The position numbers and the translations under genes are program-made. Below, in pieces: positions 59,972-64,000 of a DNA stretch of 64,000 nt. Source of the stretch: Bdellovibrio bacteriovorus HD100 (GTDB taxonomy: Bacteria > Bdellovibrionota > Bdellovibrionia > Bdellovibrionales > Bdellovibrionaceae); the NCBI RefSeq assembly GCF_000196175.1, contig NC_005363.1, positions 496,001 through 560,000 of the forward strand. Reading direction: 5' to 3'. Position 1 is the first letter of the stretch, and each line of letters begins with the position of its first letter. The notes under the pieces are model-generated. The model was not told where the DNA came from and did no database searches. It was given only the letters and a program-made list of their open reading frames with translations.

Positions 59972-60712
59972 ATGAATGTAATCAAGGCGTTCTTTCTAGC
60001 GGCAGTGCTGCTGCTCACAAGCTCCCGGTCCCATGCGGAACGCTGGGTGGTGATGACGTTGGAATGGCCACCTTTCACCTGCTCTCGCTGCCCCGAAAAC
60101 GGAGCGGCGGCCAAGGCCTTGAAAGACACTCTCAACAAGGCCGGTGTGAGTGTCGAGTTTGTATTCTATCCTTGGACTCAGACACAGAAGAAAGCCGAAC
60201 AGCCCGATGTGATTGGCTATTTTCCCTCTTGGAAAGATGTACTGCCGGGCTTTACGCGTTCCGAGCCCCTGTTTAAATCTCCGTTGGGTTTTATCCAGCA
60301 AAGAAGCAAGCCTCTGGTCTGGTCAAAATTGCCCGATCTCAAGGGGAAAAAGCTGGGGATCACCGAAGGGTACAGCAACACCACAGAGTTCAATCGTCTG
60401 GTGAAGGAAAAAGTACTGACTGTCGAACCTGTGCAAAGTGACGACACCAACGTGCGACGTGTGGCTCTGGGCCAGATTGATGGCGCCTTGATGGATATTA
60501 ACAATGCCCGGTATCTGATTTCGAAAGCGCATTCCCAATATGCGGGCAGGGTGTCCGTCAATCAGAGGATTCTGGAAGACAAAGAGCTGTATTTTGCATT
60601 CAACAGCCACAATCGTGATAAGGCAGCTAAGCTAAAGAAGGCTCTGGAGAACGTCAATTATCAGCGTATGGTGGATGACTACTTGCTGAAGTACCTATTG
60701 CGCAATGATTAA
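59972..60712 (+). CDS. Periplasmic solute-binding protein, family 3 type
   Basis: The 246-residue exported protein (signal peptide ending SSRSHA) has the family 3 binding fold: WVVMTLEWPPFTCSRC, FVFYPWTQTQKKAEQPDVIGYFPSWKD, LKGKKLGITEGYSNTTEF and LDKELYFAF-like DKELYFAFNSH. No permease or ATPase is adjacent, so it may be a sensor accessory rather than a transporter part. It is transcribed divergently from the Cache hybrid kinase with a 105-base gap. A hairpin TTTCCGGC/GCCGGAAA at 60755-60773 lies in the gap downstream. Confidence 0.82.
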   Translation: MNVIKAFFLAAVLLLTSSRSHAERWVVMTLEWPPFTCSRCPENGAAAKALKDTLNKAGVSVEFVFYPWTQTQKKAEQPDVIGYFPSWKDVLPGFTRSEPLFKSPLGFIQQRSKPLVWSKLPDLKGKKLGITEGYSNTTEFNRLVKEKVLTVEPVQSDDTNVRRVALGQIDGALMDINNARYLISKAHSQYAGRVSVNQRILEDKELYFAFNSHNRDKAAKLKKALENVNYQRMVDDYLLKYLLRND

Positions 60713-60822
60713 ACTTTTGCCATCAGTGTAAGCCTTACACGCGCTTACTGTATTTTTCCGGCGAGGCCGGAAATCCCCTCCGGAATTTGCTATAAATAGC
60801 GGGAACAAAGGAGGGCCCAAAC

Positions 60823-61536
60823 ATGAAAATTTTCAGTCAGATTTTGGCTCTTCTTGGGGCCGTTTTGTTGCTCAATGCCTGCGCGGCTTCGAAATCCAGC
60901 GAAGGTTCCGGTTTGACGCCGACCATTTACTACAAACCCACGATTCAGCTGGATAAAAACAAATGCTCTTCGGCTTCGTTGCGTGATCTGCTTTCTCCGG
61001 AGGGGCGCGTCCTGACGACTCTTTGTGATTCTGACTATGCCCAGTGCCTGCTTCAGGGATCGTGCCTGATTGATGACCAGGGCCTGTTGACATCCTACAA
61101 CTATCACTCCACCAAAGATGGACTGGCTCGGTTTATCGTGACCGACACCAAGGCCTGTCCCTTCGGCTATGGCGTAAGCAATGCGTGTCTGGATCCTTAC
61201 TTCTCGGCGGCTGCGGATTTGAAAATCTATAAGCTGGGTGATGTGATTTACATTCCCCGTTTGGTCGGCGCGAAGATGCCCAATGGTGAGGTTCATGATG
61301 GCTACATCGTCATTCGCGACGCTGGCGGCGGAGTCAAAGGGGCTGGCCGCTTTGACTTCTTCACCGGCTACCTGGATCATCGCAATAAGAAAAATACCAT
61401 GGCGCGCCTTGGTTTTGGGGACCCCAAGAACCGCATCGAATATCGTGTGGTCCGCGGTGAAGAAGCGGCCCGTGCGCGCGAGCGCCGAGGTTTCCCAGGA
61501 CTTAAAAAGTCCATTCTGGAAGAGCAGCAAGAATAG
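60823..61536 (+). CDS. 3D-domain lipoprotein (MltA-like fold)
   Basis: The 237-residue product has a lipobox (LLNACAA, Cys20). The C-terminal half carries a 3D domain, named for three conserved Asp: visible as HDGYIVIRDAGGGVKGAGRFDFFTGY (Asp159, 166 and 178). In MltA and Rpf2-type proteins this domain takes part in peptidoglycan glycan cleavage. Additional Cys at 48, 68, 75, 81, 112 and 122 suggest disulphides. An extended -10-like TGCTATAAAT lies 26-36 bases upstream. Whether it acts on self or prey wall is unknown. Confidence 0.82.
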   Translation: MKIFSQILALLGAVLLLNACAASKSSEGSGLTPTIYYKPTIQLDKNKCSSASLRDLLSPEGRVLTTLCDSDYAQCLLQGSCLIDDQGLLTSYNYHSTKDGLARFIVTDTKACPFGYGVSNACLDPYFSAAADLKIYKLGDVIYIPRLVGAKMPNGEVHDGYIVIRDAGGGVKGAGRFDFFTGYLDHRNKKNTMARLGFGDPKNRIEYRVVRGEEAARARERRGFPGLKKSILEEQQE

Positions 61537-61596
61537 CATAAAAGCTCTATTTTTTAGCTGTTGCCAAGGCCCAGAGCCTTTGTTACTTCCAGCTGC

Positions 61597-62634
61597 ATGA
61601 AAAAAATCGCTCTGTTCATTTCAGTTCTTCTGGTATCACTGACAGCCGCGGCAAAGGTTCAGCATCTTCGTTTGGGAACCGGCAAGGTGATTGCCTATGA
61701 GCACATCCAAACCAACAAAGCCTCTTCGACATTGATTTTACTTCCTGGGGTCAATCGCTCCCTCAGCGCCGACGATCGCTCCGTGCAACTGCTGGCAGAG
61801 CAGGGCTGGAATTTGTTGTTGCCGTCACTTCCTGCGCATCCGCTTTCCATTGAGGGGCTTTCCGCGGGTGAAACGCCGTACTTCTTGTATGACTCTTCAC
61901 TTCGCGCAGTGGATTTCGCCTCGGACATTGAAAAGCTTGTCGCGGCTTTGAAAATCAAACAGGCCATTCCGGTGACGTTGTCTTACACGTCAACTGTGGG
62001 TGCTTACTTGAATCCAAAACTTTTTCCGCATGTGATTGAAACAGTGCCGTTGGGCATCCCCACGGAAACAAATCCTGAAGCCGCCCGCAATGCCCAGCTG
62101 TGGGAAAACTGGCTGCGTATGAATCCGGTGATGGCTCCCTTTTGGATTCGTCAGTCCCGCGACCAGGCATACAGCAAACACTGGGGGGCGGTGGTGGATG
62201 CGAACCTTGCCAGGGATCCGGACTATTACGGGGCAAATCCGCGCATCGCGGATATCAAGTCGGGATATGTGACGATTGCCCGGGCCGCCGAGGACTTTGA
62301 TCTGACGAAGGTGGATTATAAGGCGAACGCTGTGACTCGGGACTTTGTTCTGGCGGGTCAGGAAAATTCAGAACGTCTAAAAAATCAGATTGTGGCTTTG
62401 AAGAACTATCTGCGCTCGGGAAAACCCGCGCGTGTGATGGTGGTGGCGAATGCGGGGCATGTGCTGCCGTCGGAGTCTCCGTCAGTGTATGCGGCGGCGA
62501 TCGGGGTGCTGGCGCAGCAGCCTGTGTCTGCGGGAGTGTCGTTCATGGTTGTGCGCAAGGCTGCGGATGTGCACAAAGCCCAGTGGCAGGGGGCTTCGGA
62601 ATTGGAAGCCTGGATGGATGGGATCGTGAAATAG
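61597..62634 (+). CDS. Exported alpha/beta-hydrolase-fold protein
   Basis: The 345-residue protein has a signal peptide (KKIALFISVLLVSLTAAA) and an alpha/beta-hydrolase layout: TLILLPGVNRSLSADDRSVQLLAEQGWNLLLPSLPAHP, then a nucleophile-elbow position PVTLSYTSTVG and a late His in VVANAGHVLPSESP. The elbow lacks the usual GxSxG glycines (TLSYT instead), so catalysis is uncertain. The substrate is unknown. It lies downstream of the 3D-domain gene. The gene following it begins an AT-richer stretch. Confidence 0.75.
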   Translation: MKKIALFISVLLVSLTAAAKVQHLRLGTGKVIAYEHIQTNKASSTLILLPGVNRSLSADDRSVQLLAEQGWNLLLPSLPAHPLSIEGLSAGETPYFLYDSSLRAVDFASDIEKLVAALKIKQAIPVTLSYTSTVGAYLNPKLFPHVIETVPLGIPTETNPEAARNAQLWENWLRMNPVMAPFWIRQSRDQAYSKHWGAVVDANLARDPDYYGANPRIADIKSGYVTIARAAEDFDLTKVDYKANAVTRDFVLAGQENSERLKNQIVALKNYLRSGKPARVMVVANAGHVLPSESPSVYAAAIGVLAQQPVSAGVSFMVVRKAADVHKAQWQGASELEAWMDGIVK

Positions 62635-62727
62635 CGGCTTTAAATGTCGCTGTGTCAAAGTGATACACAGTTTATTCTGCTGAAATCGTTTATATTGCAT
62701 TTTGACTAGCATCGAAATTGCTGAATG

Positions 62728-62749
62728 AAGACCTATTAGGTGAGGTCTT
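62728..62749 (+). promoter_or_regulatory. Hairpin overlapping the ribosome-binding region of the DUF1460 gene
   Basis: AAGACCT (62728-62734) and AGGTCTT (62743-62749) form a 7-bp stem whose right arm ends one base before ATG 62751. The AGGTGAGG ribosome-binding site lies in the loop and right arm, so folding could reduce translation. Confidence 0.4.
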
Positions 62750-62750
62750 T

Positions 62751-63683
62751 ATGCGTTTTCTTTGGTCGGCTACAATGCTTTCAGTTTCCTTGATGCTGTT
62801 TGCGCCGGCTATTTTTGCTACGCAATCGCACAAAGATCAGGCTTATTTGTATCTTCAAAATATTTATTCTCGCGACAATGTAAGCAAATTGCATGTCCTG
62901 AGTTTACAGCAAAGGTTAGAGTACTTCTCCCGCATTTTCCTAGGAAAACCTTACCTTGGGGGAGCCCTCGGTGAGGGGGCAAATTCCGCATATGATAATG
63001 ATCCTCTATACAGATTTGATGCGTTTGATTGTACTACTTATGTGGAAACAGTTGCCGCCCTGACCTTGTCTTATGGTGAAGCAGAATTTCAAAAGAATAT
63101 GAATGTGATCCGGTACCAAGATGGAGTGGTGAGTCTTATTACTCGTAATCACTTTACCAGCGTAGATTGGAATCCTAATGTTGAAAAATTGGGAATTCTT
63201 AGAGACGTGACTGCTGAAATTGGTTTGGCTGATGTCTCCACTTTGCAGACCCTGATTGACAAGAAGGAATGGTATAAAAAGCAAGCTTCGGCAATGGTAA
63301 AAGTTAAGGACAATGAGGCAAAAAAGGTTGGTGGCATCATCGCTCGAACTCAGGCAATTCGTCCCCAGATCTCAGCACTTAACTTTCTAAGCAAGGAGAT
63401 TCTAACTGCAAAGCCCGACCTTCTCCTTCGATTTCCCAAGGCTGGGATAGTTAATATTGTCAGAAAAAACTGGAATGTTAGAGATGCTATAGGTACGAAC
63501 TTGGACGTTTCCCACCAAGGTATTATTTTTGAGAGAGATGGAGAAATTATTTTCCGTCACGCTAGTTATAAAAAGAGCTCTCAATATGTTGTTGAAGTTC
63601 CGCTACTCGAATATGTGAAAAAGAACTTTGGTGATCAAACATTCGCAGGGCTGAATGTTCTTTCATTTGTGGGCGGCCTTTGA
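62751..63683 (+). CDS. Exported DUF1460 amidase-like protein (NlpC/P60-related)
   Basis: The 310-residue protein has a signal peptide (RFLWSATMLSVSLMLFAPAIFA). It belongs to DUF1460, whose known structures are NlpC/P60-like cysteine peptidases acting on peptidoglycan fragments. The catalytic Cys is in FDCTTYVETVAAL (Cys93) and a His is in RNHFTSVDWNP (His134). A later SHQGIIFERDGE fits the third part of the fold. It overlaps by one base with a downstream ankyrin lipoprotein (TGATG), so the two are coupled. The region is visibly richer in A and T than the genes before it. Confidence 0.85.
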   Translation: MRFLWSATMLSVSLMLFAPAIFATQSHKDQAYLYLQNIYSRDNVSKLHVLSLQQRLEYFSRIFLGKPYLGGALGEGANSAYDNDPLYRFDAFDCTTYVETVAALTLSYGEAEFQKNMNVIRYQDGVVSLITRNHFTSVDWNPNVEKLGILRDVTAEIGLADVSTLQTLIDKKEWYKKQASAMVKVKDNEAKKVGGIIARTQAIRPQISALNFLSKEILTAKPDLLLRFPKAGIVNIVRKNWNVRDAIGTNLDVSHQGIIFERDGEIIFRHASYKKSSQYVVEVPLLEYVKKNFGDQTFAGLNVLSFVGGL

Positions 63684-64000
63684 TGGAATTTTCTGCGCGC
63701 TTAATCACTACCACTTTTCTCTCTCTGGCAATATTTGGCTGCGGATTTAAGAAGGATGTTCCTGGCTTAGTTGAGAAAAATGTTAGAGAAACCTCGCTTT
63801 TGAATCAACGTCTCGGGAGTGAAGACGCGTTAAAGCGTGCCGTCGCAGATGGGGATCTGGTCGATATAAGAAGAATTATCGAGCAGAATCCAAGTATTCA
63901 GCTAAACCAAGAGATTAGCGAAGAGACGGTTCTATCAGTAGCTTTACGGCGAGGGGATTTCGAAGTTGTAGCGTTACTTATGAGTTATGGTGCATCTCCT
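63683..64000 (+). CDS. Ankyrin-repeat lipoprotein (3' partial)
   Basis: The frame is open to the window end and gives 106 residues. It has a signal peptide and lipobox (LSLAIFGCGF, Cys20), then ankyrin-type helices: EDALKRAVADGDLVDIRRIIEQNPS, then ETVLSVALRRGDFEVVALLMSYGASP. Ankyrin repeats bind proteins. A membrane-anchored ankyrin protein coupled to a wall amidase suggests binding or restraint of that enzyme; in B. bacteriovorus the ankyrin protein Bd3460 protects the predator from its own endopeptidases. Here that role is inference. The rest of the gene lies beyond the window. Confidence 0.85.
   Translation, partial: MEFSARLITTTFLSLAIFGCGFKKDVPGLVEKNVRETSLLNQRLGSEDALKRAVADGDLVDIRRIIEQNPSIQLNQEISEETVLSVALRRGDFEVVALLMSYGASP

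Overview
The window looks like the chromosome of a Gram-negative, flagellated predator of the Bdellovibrio group (Bdellovibrionota). Evidence is the full P/L-ring flagellar operon, a menaquinone pathway, many signal-peptide and lipobox proteins, two L,D-transpeptidases and other wall-active enzymes, and large Bdellovibrio-style lipoproteins. The genus call is inference; there is no rRNA or marker gene. No tRNA, rRNA, CRISPR array, prophage or insertion sequence was seen. Genes are densely packed, and TTG or GTG starts that overlap the upstream stop are common.

Layout. 1-9.2 kb: a late flagellar block on the + strand, flgG(partial)-flgA-flgH-flgI, a structured RNA gap, flgJ-like, flgM, flgN (with a frameshift), flgK, flgL, csrA (behind a sigma-28-like promoter) and fliW. 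9.2-11.6 kb: a coiled-coil membrane protein and rmuC on the - strand. 11.6-15.0 kb: menA-menC-menE plus a small 2Fe-2S protein. 15-19.4 kb: a large lipoprotein, a cysteine-repeat protein, an L,D-transpeptidase, a YkgJ-type protein and a hotdog thioesterase. 19.5-24.3 kb: polyprenyl synthase, a second UbiA-type prenyltransferase, rsmJ, a polytopic membrane protein and a degenerate SpoIIE-type phosphatase. 24.4-31.7 kb: gltA, two lipoprotein peptidases, a second L,D-transpeptidase and a Met/Gly-rich exported protein. 31.8-35 kb: an OmpR-type regulator and housekeeping genes (HIT, ppa, DUF1653, nitronate monooxygenase). 35-39.1 kb: a beta-barrel, imelysin and di-haem oxidoreductase operon, probably for iron or redox use at the envelope. 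39.1-39.4 kb: a short structured RNA with an extreme Shine-Dalgarno sequence. 39.4-43.5 kb: CheA, a CheW-domain protein and a CheD-CheB fusion. 43.5-52.2 kb: an aldehyde dehydrogenase, a zinc ribbon, a collagen-like lipoprotein, a hybrid kinase, ddl, elbB, a lipoprotein and a GNAT protein. 52.2-57.1 kb: a ferredoxin-nth-DoxX-thiBPQ operon lying between two long inverted-repeat elements. 57.1-64 kb: a second hybrid kinase with a divergent solute-binding protein, a 3D-domain lipoprotein, an alpha/beta hydrolase, and an AT-richer edge with a DUF1460 amidase-like gene overlapping an ankyrin lipoprotein cut by the window end.

How it fits together. The flagellar genes cover rod, rings, hook-filament junction and the checkpoint regulators FlgM, CsrA and FliW. 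Menaquinone genes lie at 11.6-15 kb, with isoprenoid-tail enzymes at 19.5-21.5 kb. Several genes act on peptidoglycan (two L,D-transpeptidases, Ddl, 3D-domain protein, DUF1460), as expected for a predator that remodels prey and self walls. The most unusual items are a CheD-CheB fusion whose CheB half has lost catalytic Ser and His, the amidase/ankyrin-lipoprotein pair resembling a toxin with self-protection, a dispersed double-hairpin repeat whose stems change sequence but stay paired, and two uncharacterised structured RNAs.
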